Of a stretch of 64,000 nucleotides of DNA, positions 11,131 to 22,989 are shown piece after piece (within the stretch, counting starts at the first letter, position 1; each line of letters opens with the position of its first letter). Where the stretch lies: NCBI RefSeq assembly GCF_040954835.1, contig NC_090698.1, positions 72,671,284-72,735,283 of the forward strand, written 5' to 3'. The notes under the pieces were generated by a model. It had not been told where the DNA came from. It saw only the letters and a program-made list of their open reading frames with translations, and ran no database searches. This DNA comes from Lepisosteus oculatus (taxonomy: Eukaryota > Chordata > Actinopteri > Semionotiformes > Lepisosteidae). Made by a program: the position numbers and the translations under genes.

Positions 11131-11744
11131 CTGAAGCAAGAAATAGTATACGAGTGGTGTACAGTGACAAGTGCAGGGTTGTTTCTGGGGAGAGTCCAAA
11201 TGCAACATCTTTCAAAAATGTGATCACAACATTTTCATAATTAAACATTGCAAATCGGTCCACACCATGAGACAAAGCAAACACGGGATATTACGATTAA
11301 AGAAATACATTTTAGTCATGAGAAGCTTAAGAATGATTTGCTTAAATGTTTCACACAATCCTGTAAACCTGTAACACAAACCATAGTGCCTACAGAAATA
11401 CAAAGAAGTGTTCAAACTCATTTCTTTCCCAATCCATTTTCTGTGTTTCTAAAACATTACCCTATGTAGTGAAGGATTCAGAAGTGGAACAGTCATCATG
11501 GAAAAGGGGGATACTCATTTTTTCTTCCAATTGATATCTAAATTACTTAACTTAACGTGCTGTTTCATAAATCATAAACTATTCAACCACTTGGACTTAA
11601 GAAAAAAACAGATTAACTGTGGGAGTTGTTTGATACAGGGTAAGAACAAGAAATGTGTTCTAAATAAAGAATCATGCTTTTTCGTGCTATACAGTGGCAT
11701 CACTAAGAAACAACACTAAAGCACTGCTGCGTATCCAAAATATA

Positions 11745-12364
11745 TTTATTATTTCTTTCAAATATTAACTTGAAATTTTTCCAAAAAGAGAAGGCACACA
11801 AGTATACTGTAGGTGACCTTGTTTTTATCCAATGGACAAGTTTACAGATAACAGGAAAAAAAAACTTAATGTAGGTTTAAAGTAACAATTCTGCATTATA
11901 AAAATGCATTATTATTATGCACTTATTGGACTAAAACCACTCTTAACAGAGAGAAGCCTAATAATGCTTCCATTTCCTGGAAAAACTCACAAACCCATGT
12001 GTTACGGACCTGAAGAAAAAGTTCAGTTATAATGCATTCTCCTCATTAAAACATGAAAAAAATACTGGTTTACACTTATAAATTACGAGGCATTCACCCA
12101 AAACGACTTACAGTACCAAAAATATTCCTTATCATATAATATAGTGGCAGTTTTGCAAAACACTTTAAAGAAAACAAGAAATCTGTAACACAAGGGGAAT
12201 TTTCTCTCTCATAAAATAGCAGTATCTCTGACCATCGCGCGCTCTTCTTCGCTCTCCATGGTCTTTCCTCGCGGTCCGAAAAACCGCGATGCGCGGTCCT
12301 GTCGAGTACTCGAAAGATTGCACAGAATCTCGTGAGCGCGTTCCCCGCTCCAGGCGAGCCGGTC
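11745..12364 (-). other. LYSMD3: LYSMD3 3' UTR (probable) with AATAAA
   Basis: Downstream of the LYSMD3 stop on the minus strand. The first part (12230-12364) is still GC-rich, the rest AT-rich. The first good poly(A) signal on the minus strand is AATAAA at 11750-11745. A longer 3' UTR reaching the POLR3G side cannot be excluded. Confidence 0.45.
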
Positions 12365-13012
12365 TCACCCGCGGGGGGAAAGGGCCGCGGCCCCCTTCTG
12401 CCCCAGTGCCTCTGGCTGGCCCCCTTGCTTCGCTGTCGGGGGCCCGTGCGGCGGGCTCTGAGCCGGCGTGGGGGCCGGGCCGGTGGCGCGCAGGGACTCC
12501 GTGGTGGAATGATGGCCGACACCGGCCTTCGCCAGCACCTCGTAGTACAGGAGGTAGAAGACAGGCGTCACGATGCCCACGACCAGCATGATCGCCACCG
12601 CCATCCACCACCTCATGCCCCAGTCGGCCCCGTAGTAGGGGTCCTTCCGGCCGGCCGGCTTGCGCCCAGCCTCGCCCGACCGCCGCGGGGACGCGCTCAG
12701 CGAGGACACCACCTCGCTCAGGCCGCCCCGCGAGCTGTCCGCCGACTTCACCAGCTGCTCGATGTCCTTGTCCACACCCTGAAGGAAGCTGCCGGCGCTC
12801 TCTGCCGCCGCCGATGAGGAGGAGGAGTCGGGCGCGGCCTCGGGGCTGGGGGCCTCCGAGCAGTGCCGTGGTCCAGGGGAGGCCAGCGGGGGCGCCGCCG
12901 AGCTGTGGGTCTCAGTCAGGACGCTGAACCGCTTCACGGGGATCCTGACGGACCTCAGGGCGAAAAAGTCCTGCTCGTTCAGGAGATTGTTGGCTCTCTT
13001 GAGGTCTGCGAC
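12365..13012 (-). CDS. LYSMD3: LYSMD3 last coding exon
   Basis: 216 codons including TGA. It starts [15 protein letters not shown] after the acceptor tgtgtttcag (minus strand) and ends LSPRG. It is strikingly GC- and CpG-rich compared with both flanks, which creates long open shadows in other frames on both strands. Confidence 0.95.
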   Translation of the reverse strand, partial: VADLKRANNLLNEQDFFALRSVRIPVKRFSVLTETHSSAAPPLASPGPRHCSEAPSPEAAPDSSSSSAAAESAGSFLQGVDKDIEQLVKSADSSRGGLSEVVSSLSASPRRSGEAGRKPAGRKDPYYGADWGMRWWMAVAIMLVVGIVTPVFYLLYYEVLAKAGVGHHSTTESLRATGPAPTPAQSPPHGPPTAKQGGQPEALGQKGAAALSPRG

Positions 13013-14676
13013 CTGAAACACAGCAGGAATTGCGATCTTGCCGTTTCAATTCAGAATATTGAGGAACGAATTAGCTGAATTACGTCTGAAATCATGACAT
13101 GCTCAGATCCTGTTCACAGGAACTGAAATCAGCAATAGAACTGCTCATGTTTAAACACGTTTGCAACCGAACACAGGTGGGGACTGGTTGCGTGCTTCGG
13201 CAATTTGGTAAAGGCAAGAGCTAATTAAGTTATGCAAATACACTTATCCAACCCACTTTTCAGGGCTTTCATTTCTAATTACTTGAGAGTACTTGAGATT
13301 TTTTTTTTTCATTTGGAGGTTGTGTGTTACAATGTGTAAATAAAAGTAAAATAAATTCTGATTTAATGCATCTTGATTTCAGGTTGTTAGGCCATAAAAC
13401 GTGTTACTTTGGAAAGGGTGTGTAGACTTTCTAAAGGCACTGTATATGCAAACGAATCCATCTAAAGACGTACGGTTCAGGTATCACCTCTGTTCTGGGG
13501 AGGCAGCATAGAATTCAGGTAACAGCAGAGGTGTTTTACTGCTTTGTATTATGAAACACATCAGGAAGATACATCTGAAAGTGTATATCTTCTCAAGTAT
13601 TCCAAAGTACATAACCAACACAGGACACAAACAACTCAGGCAAAAAATACCTCAGCGGGAGTGTTTTTTGCTGCCATTTATTCACTTATTTTTACTTTTC
13701 CCTCAAAGAGACACAGCTTCCCTGCTGAGTGTCTACAGCAAGCGCTGACATTAAACACCAATGCACTCAGGAACTGATACATTCTAGATACTGGTAACTG
13801 TTTCCTTCTTTAACAAGACCTGAGGTATGACTGCTGCAAAATTGAGATGCAATCAAGCAAAACTGGACTTTAATATAGGTGCCTATTAATGGCTACACCA
13901 GAGGTGGCCTAGTGTCTGCTGGATTCCAAGCAACAGTACAGATGCAGAAAAGAGTAGGACCCAGGATAGAACACTGTGTGACTTTCTTAGTACTGGAAGG
14001 CATGAAACATATCAATCAGATTTTAGACGCTGTAAGCGGTTTTGTAAATAATTATGAAAGCACACAAGTGGTTTATATCAAGACCAATACTGCAGCTTTT
14101 CTCAGAAGGATTGAGTAACCCAGATTCCTGAGCCTTAATTCATCATTCTTATAATAATCATAAATTTATAGACAAACACCCATGTGAGATGGTCAAGAGC
14201 CATTATTATGTTGGGAACTTCCAAGGCTGCTGAAAACTCATCCATGTCCAGCATGAAAACCTGTTGCAGAAGACGGGTGCTGTCTAAAGAAACAAAAGAG
14301 CTTGTTATTGCTTGCTTGTTATGGTTTGTAACGAGCTTAGAAACACAAGGCACAAAACGGATGTTGGTCCAGTAAATACACATGAACACACAACCCCCGA
14401 AAAGGGAAAACTGAGAAGACTCACCGAGCAGAAATACTGCAGAGCGATGGCGTTCAACGTGTCCCCCTCCTGGACGTCCCGGACCAGGTACACGATGTCG
14501 TCCATCCTGTCCCGGGACGTGCTCCTCCGCGTCCGCTCCCGGCCTCGGGCCCGCAGCTCGTAGCACTCGCCGTCTTCTTCAGAGACCTCGCTCTCGCCAG
14601 CCAGGTTGTTTCCCAACACGTACGCATGTCCACCATTCACAGGCTGGAAACCACACGGCTGGCTCCTTCCCGTCAT
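12365..14676 (-). CDS. LYSMD3: LYSMD3, LysM-domain single-pass membrane protein (2 coding exons)
   Basis: The coding sequence is the complement of join(12365-13012, 14425-14676), giving 299 residues against about 306 in human. LYSMD3 is a type II membrane protein of the Golgi and cell surface, reported to bind chitin and to support Golgi integrity. A LysM domain (about 61-110) spans the exon junction: [17 protein letters not shown], then [20 protein letters not shown] low-complexity Pro/Ser/Ala linker follows (about 118-156), then [15 protein letters not shown] and the conserved [14 protein letters not shown]. The single membrane span lies at about 220-241 ([21 protein letters not shown]). 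The last 50 residues are Pro/Gly/Ala-rich and poorly conserved. The intron is GT-AG, phase 0. The ATG at 14676-14674 sits eight bases after an acceptor. Confidence 0.96.
13013..14424 (-). other. LYSMD3 intron between coding exons
   Basis: About 1.4 kb. The part at about 13260-13450 looks like the end of a DNA transposon or MITE and is listed separately. The rest (13450-14420) is unique AT-rich DNA with no recognisable feature. Confidence 0.5.
13260..13450. mobile_element. Probable Tc1-like/MITE end fragment
   Basis: The sequence ends with GTGTGTAGACTTTCTAAAGG then CACTGTAT, resembling the terminal sequence of many fish non-autonomous DNA elements (agactttct...aggcactgta). A possible start-like end (agtgcctacagaaata) occurs at 11388-11403, but LYSMD3 coding sequence lies between them, so they are not one element. 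This is based on memory of such termini only. Confidence 0.35.
14425..14676 (-). CDS. LYSMD3: LYSMD3 first coding exon (residues 1-84)
   Basis: Encodes [20 protein letters not shown], then [14 protein letters not shown] and the first half of the LysM domain. The exon starts at 14684 after a polypyrimidine tract ending in ataccag. The donor is TCG/gtgagt, phase 0. The start context (gaagcATGa) has A at -3. Confidence 0.95.
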
Positions 14677-14684
14677 GCTTCTTG

Positions 14685-16395
14685 CTGGTATCAGGGAAGA
14701 GGGAAAGAGAACGGCTGGTCAAGGACAAAGGCTGGGGACAGCAAGCTGAAGCGCTCCCATGCTTGATTACTGTACAGGTAAATTTATTACCACGGTCAAA
14801 AATCTAATTCAGTGTCTTAGAAATTAACTACAGCCTCATATTAAATGGTCAGTATCTCTTGCTTTCTAAGGAGCTGGCAAAACTCAATCCCTGCTCAGAA
14901 GAAAGCAGGACATTAACATTAACATCACTTTATTAGCCCTATACAATTTCTTGCATTAGGAATTCATCTTTTCCCATACCCCAGCTTGCGCTTTCCATAA
15001 GACACACCGACAGGGAGAGAAGCTGGGGTCAGAATGCAGGGTCAGCCATTTATACGGCGCCCCTGGAGCAGTTGGGGTTAAGGGCCTTGCTCAGGGGCCC
15101 AACGGAGTAGGATTCCTCTGCCGGCCACGGGATACGAACCGGCAACCTTCCAGCCACAGGCACAGATCCTTAGCCACAGAGCCACCACATCGTCTTTGCG
15201 GACGTCATATTGCGGACAAACACATTAGTGTTCTTATGATCCTCCTGTCAGCCAACAGTAATGATAAGACAGTATGACACTAAAAGGGTGCTCACCCTGG
15301 TAGTACAGACAATAAATTCTCCCTTTCATAGATAAGCCAGTGCTCCACTGATTCAGCAGGACTCCCACAGGACCAATCTGAGTGGAGAACCTTGCTCAAG
15401 AGTACAACACCAACTCAGCCTAACCACAACTCCGCACTCCCCGGGTATTTTAAGGCCAAGCTCCAATTTTCATCTATTGCTAAAGACCTGAAACCATTCA
15501 TTACCTAAGCCCGTCTTCTGGCCATCGACACTTGTGCAGACTTGCCTCGCTGATTTCCAGAAGCAAAAACAATTTTCCCATCGTTCAACCAGAAGACGAA
15601 TGCCCGTCCAAGACCTCAGCCAGCACCAGCCCTACAGACTGGACTGTATTCCCCCCGTGGACTCAGATCGGAACCGGGGTTAAAGCAGGGACACATCTGT
15701 GACCGTACAGTGCTCTGAGGCTTAAATGCAGACTCTCACTGAAGTCGAGAAAAATGATAATTGCATCAATGTCGCGGATTACTGTGCTTGTGTACCCCCA
15801 GCCTCAACCACCTGCATAATCCTCAGTTAAATAAAGCACATTTGCCTAACCCGCCGAGCCGCGGTTTTGCATATTTTCAGGATTTGAACCTTGGACTTGA
15901 TCTAATCCAGCTCTCCGTGTCTTCTTACTCAACAATGCAGACCGGTTATACCGTTGCTCTAAGTATTTGGCTAACCTGCGGTAAAGCACATACTTTTTCG
16001 GATGTGGCGTTCAATAACGTTTTGAACCCAGAAGTGATGCTCGGTTGAACTTTAGCGAGAAAAAAAAAACTATCCTACAGAAGTGCAAGCAAGAAAACCA
16101 AACCTCTGGTCGTCTTCTGTACGACACCGGTGCTCCAAACGCTATATAACGCTTGTAAGGCCATTATGGACTAGCAAAGCCCAGAAAGGACAGCGCTCCC
16201 CATCTTTAAAGGGGTCAGAAAACGTTAAACCTCAGAGCAGGCTGGAGTTGACACGCCAGCAAGATCTCCATTCGCCTCCTCACTTCAGCCTTGCTGAGCC
16301 TCACAGTAAAGCGCCAAACCACACTTAACAGCCTCCGCCGAAGCACCCTCGCCTCCTGGAAGCACTCAATAAAAGCCGCGTTGTCAAATATTTAC
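14685..16395 (-). other. LYSMD3 5' intron (probable)
   Basis: Lies between the first coding exon and the candidate 5' UTR exon. It contains one tRNA-SINE (14922-15193). The remaining 15200-16390 holds no recognisable coding sequence. Open frames of 80-95 codons there have no family similarity. Confidence 0.45.
14922..15193 (-). mobile_element. tRNA-derived SINE, family A, copy 1
   Basis: Sense is on the minus strand. The head is at the right end, with a B box GGTTCGTATCC at 15140-15130 and an A-box-like TGGCTCTGTGGCTAAGG just upstream. The body is shared with three other copies and includes CCCTGAGCAAGGCCCTTAAC. The 3' end is AATAAAGTGATG with a short-repeat tail at the left edge. In this position it is sense relative to LYSMD3. 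Confidence 0.85.
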
Positions 16396-16560
16396 CTTAT
16401 ATTCAGAGGCACAGACTTAATTTCACTCCGCCATCCCCCTGCAGTCCTGAACTAGGCGATTGTTTAGCCACGTCACCGGCGCACACGACGCAATGACGCA
16501 CGTTGGCGTCTGGCGGGCGTGGCTGAGTGGGGAAAGACCATCGATATTCTATCACTAGTG
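16396..16560 (-). promoter_or_regulatory. LYSMD3: LYSMD3 promoter and non-coding first exon (probable)
   Basis: A CpG-rich patch with CRE-like sites: TGACGTGG on the minus strand at 16475-16468 and ATGACGCA at 16493-16500. On the minus strand a good donor, ATATAAG/gtaaat, ends at 16396 and would splice to the acceptor at 14685. The transcription start is not determined. Confidence 0.5.
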
Positions 16561-16626
16561 CATAGATCTCCCCACCTGTGCGAAAGCTGCCATTTTGATA
16601 CGGTCAGCTAATCAGCGTCAGGACGG

Positions 16627-16732
16627 GAGCTGCCTCAGCATCCGTAGGCTGCGAAGGAACAGGTCAAGGGCCTTTCCATGTTGAAAGGTAAAGAAAAGAA
16701 ACAACTTTTTGGCTGTGGAGCCTTCTTCAGGT
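16627..16732 (-). repeat. Family C repeat (hammerhead-like core), copy 1
   Basis: On the minus strand it reads CTGAAGAAGGCTCCACAGCC, then a degraded AAAAAG, an AT-rich middle, and GCAGCCTACGGATGCTGAGG. It shares both ends with the copies at 31852-32020, 32254-32372 and 55129-55252. Confidence 0.65.
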
Positions 16733-19204
16733 GCGAGGGAGAGATAAACAATGCAAAGGAGAATAAGAGATGGAGTTGGTAAGAATGGTTGGGGAGTGGG
16801 GAGGAAAAGGGCATGAAGCGGGTGAGAATGAGTGTCCAAACTCAGGGGGGAGGAGAGGTGATGAGAGGTGAGGACAGACGAGATCTGCAAATGAATAAAG
16901 AGGATTTAGGTGGAGATGACCCTGTCAGCAAGAGAAGGGGGGAGGTGCGATTCACGTTTCAGGATAACTTTGTTAAAACGTATACTTTTCTTATGCAATC
17001 TATCATCAGCTTTAGCATGGCATTTATACAGTCCAGAAATTGTTTTGAAAATAAGTCTGCCTGGGGAACCCGTCTGCTTATTGCACTAGTAGTAGTGATA
17101 ATGGTCCCACAAAGCTTTCTGTTTAAAGGTCAAAATTGTTCCTTAGCTTCCCCTTTAATAGGCCACACTGGAACCTACTTAGTCCTCTTAGTCCTGCATT
17201 TATATTCCTTTAAAATCGCACTTCAGAAAGGTCGGGAGAGGGGGAGTAATTTCACGGAACAAGGGTTAGACTAATGAAATCAAATGAATAATAAGAGCTG
17301 CAAAAACAATTGAAAACAATAGTAATAATTTGTACATTGAAAATGTGTGGTTAACATCTTGTGGGAATTCTGTATGAAATTATGTATGAAGCATCATGCA
17401 TAAGGAAAAGTTTCTAATGCAACTTTAGTTATACAAAAGTTGCAGTGTTCACTTAGGCATGTGTTATCGTGTATTTTTTAAAGTCCGGATATTACACTTT
17501 GTTTAAATGAATAGAAAATAATTGTTTGCCTCAAAAACAAGGGTTCACGATTAAAAATCCTAGTAAAAGTTTCTTTTTCAGCACATACTGCATCTTCATT
17601 TCTATGAATCCTACCAAAAGAAAACATACTAGAGAAAAATCTTTCTCACTATTAGATCATATTACAAAATAGCCCACAAAATTCAGTTAATATTTTCACT
17701 TCTCAAGGGCAGAACAACTCCTTCTGTCTTTTGTCTGCAGATACAAAGAGGTGCTTTTGCCTTTGACATTAAATGTTTTCTAGTTCCCTACTGCCTCAAT
17801 TGTGGGTTTCCTAGGCTACTGTGTGTAAGTTATTCACACATGGCATTCTCCACTGGTTACACTAAAAATGTCTCTTCCAGCGTATGTGAAAGCAAACACC
17901 TTTTATCCCAGAGACATCCCCTTGGTGGTGCAGGCTGGAGAGACGAAAAGTGCACAGAAATGTGTCCAGCTTTCACAAATCTCAAACCAACAGAAGGCTG
18001 CCTTGGAACTACCAATGTAGTAAAACCCAAATTGTGTGCTGAAGGGAAGCAATCACTTCAACTAATGAAGCAAAACAAAGAAGTTGAATTCATTCATTCT
18101 AAAACACATGTTAAAAAAACAATGCTTTATTAGGAGTCTGCTGCCATTTAATTAAATAGCTGCAACAAGGGAAGGAAGCTATTTCCATTTTTAGCCTCTA
18201 GAGGGGGTGTGAAACACTGGAGTGGATAGGAATTATAGCCTTCCAATCTGCATTCTATGCCACTACAGTTCTCCTCACCTTCTAACAAGTACTTTAATTG
18301 ATCCCTAATTGCTTAATCAGGCCTGGTGCTGTAGTTAAGAATTTCCTGGGGCAAACATATGCCATTGAATAAAATGCATGTGCCTAGACTGAGTGACATT
18401 GGCCTGTAGTGTACTACAGCATTTCAGAAACACAACATACACAACATAGCCTTAATTGTTATTCTTGCAAGAATAACTGATTAACCTGTTGGAGTCAGAT
18501 GTGTTGACAGGCTAGGATACATGCGTGAAGATGTTAGAGCTCATCTCTTTTTCCTGCTCCGTCTTCAGAACCACCTGATAAAAGTCACGGAGTGATGTGT
18601 GCGACAGATGTGTCAGTCTTGAATACATCATATGACTCAAATGGTCAAAAGTCACTGGGAGATTTCACAGCCAGCAGGTACAGAATTCTCCCCTCTTTTT
18701 CCCACCTTATCTTACTTTGATTGAGTCGCTGAAGAATGAGCCTTCAGGGCTCAGTGGTCTTCAGAATTTGGTCTCAAACAACCTCTTAGTTACTCAATTA
18801 AAACGGAGATCAAATCTCCTGTTTAACTGATCACAGTTGAATTGTATCAGCTCTTTAGAAATCAGTGGTTTAATGACTACAGGTCTGGCACCACACTCTG
18901 ATTGCTAGTCTAGAAATGCTACTCTAGAGTATTCAGATTAACTCCTGGACTAAAGAAATGTTCAAACACAATATAAGCTTAAAAAATTAAAAATAGTTTT
19001 AGGCCAATCACACATTTCCTCCCCTATCTCTGCCTCCTGGATGTAGTTCCTTGATCAAAGTCAGGCCTCCTTTTCTCTTCCTGTTCTCCAGCCCTCTGCT
19101 CATGTGTCTCTCCATTCTGTTACAGTACCTCTCCCTATACCTGCGCCCTTCCTCTCCTCCTCTTCCCCCAGACCTTCAATTCCTTTAGCCTATGAGCCTA
19201 CTTC

Positions 19205-19510
19205 AAGCCTGGGGATGCTACTCTTTTTTGGACCAGTTCTAGGCCAGAATTGGACACAATATTCCAAGTGTGGCCTTAATGATGCATTGTTACAATTTTA
19301 ACACAATCTCCACTTGAATTAGTTTTATATATATATATTCTAACATGTTCTCTGCCTTTATTTTTGTGTGTTTGCCATGCATTGTCTATAGACGTTAAAA
19401 AATAGACAGTTTCTTTGTCTTTCTATCTCAAAGCAATTGTTTGGCATTTTGTAATCTACAGTACATTATATTACATATTCTGCTCTTGTCAACATTAAAT
19501 GCCATCTCCC
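19205..19510. repeat. Old LINE-family remnant
   Basis: The stretch beginning ttggaccagttctaggccag and ending caacattaaatgccatctcc resembles the 5'-ward part of the dispersed repeat family seen at 32545-33000. It is too diverged to align by eye along its full length. Confidence 0.35.
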
Positions 19511-22240
19511 TTGTTGTGGCAGATCGAAGTCATTTTATTCTGGGACAGAGAAATTAGTTCTTTAAGAAACATAATTCTTGGATCATTACGTTAGTAAAAC
19601 AAGATAACCTGGACAGCTTGCTCTGATTTGTAACCTTATTGTACATACATTCTCTCTGTAAAACATACGTTTAAAACTACTCACATTTAATTCTTAAAAG
19701 ACAGTGGAGTTAGAACCTAGACATGTTGCACAAATCTAGATTAAAATGTATTTTCCTATGAAATTCAGTTTCTCTAATAACTGATGCTTTTATTAAATCT
19801 TGCATTAAGATCTTACATTTTGAAAGTTTACTGGAATTAGTTGAGGGTCAAAGTGTTCTGCTCCAATAACACCTCCCCAAATCCCCTCTTAATTAACTGT
19901 TAAGAGCATAAGATCAGGTTTAAGGATTCAATTGAGCCTGTGTTGACTGTGCCTTTTGCCTGTATCTTATGAAAACAAAAGTCTCCACATATCATGTTCT
20001 TAAGCATTGGTTAAAAATGTTGTTCTTTACTGCTGTGTCTTTTTATTTTCTTTCCAGATGAGCTCTTAATCATTTTGGTTAATTAATCTCTGCAATTCAA
20101 CTGCTTGCATTAAAGGGACTTTTTTTAACCTATATCTGAACCCAGTCTTGAATTTCAGAAATACTCATTTGTAAGTGCATTGTGGCAAAGACATTTTGCA
20201 AACTCGACTTCATTCTTAATCTCCTCAACTTGCCTGTTAGATGTTTGTTGCCTAATTTCTGTCGAAGCATCTCTGAATAGGTGTCTGATTAATGATGTTT
20301 AGACACAGGTGGAAATGACACTTATGCTTGCATCTCCTAATTACTAGTCCCATTCACTTTCTTAAAAACTCACAAAATATACTTAATCAGCTAGTGATCA
20401 GTTAGCTTCAGTGATTAAGAGCTCAGTCAAAGCAAAGCCCAGAAGACACAGGAATCTCCCAGGAGCAGGACAGAGGACCACTATTCTAAATGTTCTCACA
20501 GTATTTGAATCCACAAACTGTCTTGGCTCTTTGCCAGACATACCCTAACCCTTAGCTCAGATAAAAGCTTTTTTGCTTTTGTTTTTCCTGAATCTACTTA
20601 CACTTATCTGTCTGTGTCTTGACATCTGCAATGAATGTAATTGAAGACAATGGGCTTACAGTAGATGATAGTCTTTTCCTTTCACGACTTTTCACCACCT
20701 TGCTTAAAGTGTCACAATATACTGTACAGGCTTTCCCTGTCTAAGGGTTTCAATATTTCATTGTTTGTTTAGTTCTCATTAAAGCGCTCTTCTGTTGTTG
20801 AGCATTCGGGAATACTGGTATTTGGTACTTACTCAGTAATAACTGAATTGATAAGAACCAAGAATTTTCTTCTTCCAAAGTTGTCTTAATGTGTAAGATG
20901 TGTCTGGCAGTGATTCATTGCTCTGTCCCAACAATACACTGAAACGGACATGTAACATAGATGTGCTGCTATTTTATCGTGCACAACACTATACTTAAAA
21001 TATAGATAATTGGTGCTCAGTACAGTACCACAAAGTTACTTCTAGCTCCCTAAAGAATCCTGTCTAGCCTGAGTTCTATATAAATCTCCACTCGTTTCAG
21101 TTTCATGCACTCCATACTGGTACTAATGGTTTCTGTGCAGTTGTTTCATAAGAAACCACTGGATTCAAAACAGAAACACTAGTGGTTCCAACTTACTGAG
21201 CATTAGAAATTTAAAGTTGCAAATTTGCTTGTCCTGCATCGAATCCCTTATTTTTAGGCTCCTTTGGAGGACATTGTGAAGAGCCACAGTCAGTACAATC
21301 CTCAGTCGCTCCATCCAGAGCCTGATAATTAAAAAAGCTGGAAGTTCTGCATAAACCAATAAGGCCCCATTTTTTAAGATGTACTCTTTGGAGCTGGGAT
21401 ATCCAATTCTGGTCCTGCAGTCCTACCGGTCAGCTGCTTCTAAAGACTGGGAACACCTGTAAATTACTGTATGAATGATGAATTAAGCAAGTAACGCATT
21501 TAATAAGGAGAACTCTGATCCTAAAAGGCAAAAGGTCACCAAGACTGGAGTATTTAATAACCTCTGAGTTGTTTAATTTAGCAAATCACCTGCTTACCGG
21601 ATCACCACTGAATTGCCCCACGCCTTTTCGAAATTCATGGTTTAGTGGAGATTTACAAAGCCGGCTGGATTGAGGCTCCACTGCTTGAGAGAAGTCCTGA
21701 TCCGGGTGGCTCAACTCCTGCCGGGGTTTTGGTCCCGCTTCCGGCGGCGCAATCAACCCCTTAATAGACTGTCGGACTATTTTCAGCGCTCCAACAGGTC
21801 TTAGTGTGCTTTCGTAATGTAATGTATTTCCCATAAGTTAAACACAATTTCAAAGTTCTGAGCCGAAAAAAAAACATATATTCCAGTCAAGCAACTTGTT
21901 AGTTCAATTTAGTCTTCAATTAATTAATTAATGTCGGCTAGAATGAAAACCAGTAAATGTTGGGATCTCCAGGAATAGACCTGGGAACCTCCTTTAGGGG
22001 GGGGGGTACTCTGCTTTAGAGTATAATTTTCTGTGTACTGCATATTTAATGTGGATCAAAAGTAGGGTAACTTTGAAATATGATGTTGTCGCGCGAAAAA
22101 ACAAACTGAAAGCTACCGGGCAAACAAATTCATAAAAAAAAAAATCATTACACAATGTGAGAGTTGGAGTTGTCGAAAATTGCAGTAGTTGAAGGGAGTC
22201 AGACTTTCAAAAGTTGGAAAACAGTTCTCGGATCACTGCT

Positions 22241-22989
22241 GCTCACGAAAAGCAATGCTTGCTTTACATTAAACACGGACATTAATTAATACGAGCTTTC
22301 GAATGCTGCAGGGGCCGTCGTTTGTGCGGTCAGACCATGACGAATACGGGTGGCGCTATTTGCTTTGAACCAACACGTTATGGAAATGAATATATATATT
22401 TTTTTTTTATTGTGGTCTACCACAGGTCATTTTTAGAACGCTAATTTTGATCTGCTTTTCCCAAATAAACGGGTAAAGAAAACGGCTCGCTGGGTGGAGC
22501 TGTTCGCTCGGCACTGGGCGAATGAGCGGAGCACATCCCGTCTGTGTGCGGCGGAGAGCGCCGGGGGCTAGCGCATACAGTAGTTTTGTTTGGAGAGCAT
22601 CAGGGCTGTGCAGGAGAACTCCCTCTCTCCGAAGGCATTTTATCATTCACTTGAACTGAACAAAAAGCCTAGGGTCACCGAGGCCAGACCTCGTTCATCC
22701 AGACAGAAGAAATACAGTTGCCAGTTATTTTATCCCGGCGTGTCCTGGGTGATGGTTTTTTTTTCCCTCCGTGCGTACAGGGAGATAAGCCGCAGTAGCA
22801 CATAAGGCACCGGGTCCCGGGAATGCGAGAATTAAGACTGCGCTTCACAAGAGTGTGTTTGTCAACCGGCACAATGTTCTGACAGGAGGCTGCTGCAGTT
22901 AAATAATATTTCTGGAAACTGATCCTAGATGGTATCTTCGCGGAGCTCTCTGAATTTGTCGTGGGTTGGTAATCAGAGTTAGGCGTCAG
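22241..22989 (+). promoter_or_regulatory. ADGRV1: Candidate ADGRV1 promoter and non-coding first exon
   Basis: A CpG-richer segment ending at a near-perfect donor, GCGTCAG/gtaagtaatt (exon end 22989). Spliced to the acceptor at 44419, it places an in-frame TAG three codons before the ATG at 44422, so it would be purely 5' UTR. The exon start is unknown, perhaps near 22500. The alternative is a first exon elsewhere in the following 21 kb. Confidence 0.4.

Larger units (their letters stand above)
16561..22240. other. LYSMD3-ADGRV1 intergenic interval
   Basis: No gene recognised. It holds a family C repeat (16627-16732), a purine-rich G-run tract (16733-16960), and a LINE-family remnant (about 19205-19510). 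An old unclassified repeat-like stretch lies around 21395-21540, and a GC-richer patch at 21590-21800. A 161-codon frame at 16789-17274 lacks any family similarity and starts inside the repeat-like purine tract, so it is not called. Confidence 0.5.

Noticed and set aside
12165..12611. 148-codon open frame on the minus strand
   Set aside because: A shifted frame of LYSMD3; the true frame is supported by the LysM domain, the membrane span and the matching splice phase.
12332..12817. 161-codon open frame on the plus strand
   Set aside because: It is antisense to the LYSMD3 last exon. The GC-rich, stop-poor sequence explains it, and no family is recognisable.
11388..13450. One DNA transposon spanning LYSMD3, with agtgcct and aggcact at its ends
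   Set aside because: The two end-like motifs would enclose real LYSMD3 coding sequence; more likely separate fragments or chance.
16789..17274. 161-codon open frame with hydrophobic middle
   Set aside because: Starts in a purine-rich repeat-like tract, no similarity to known proteins, no splice or promoter context. Could be re-examined with RNA-seq.
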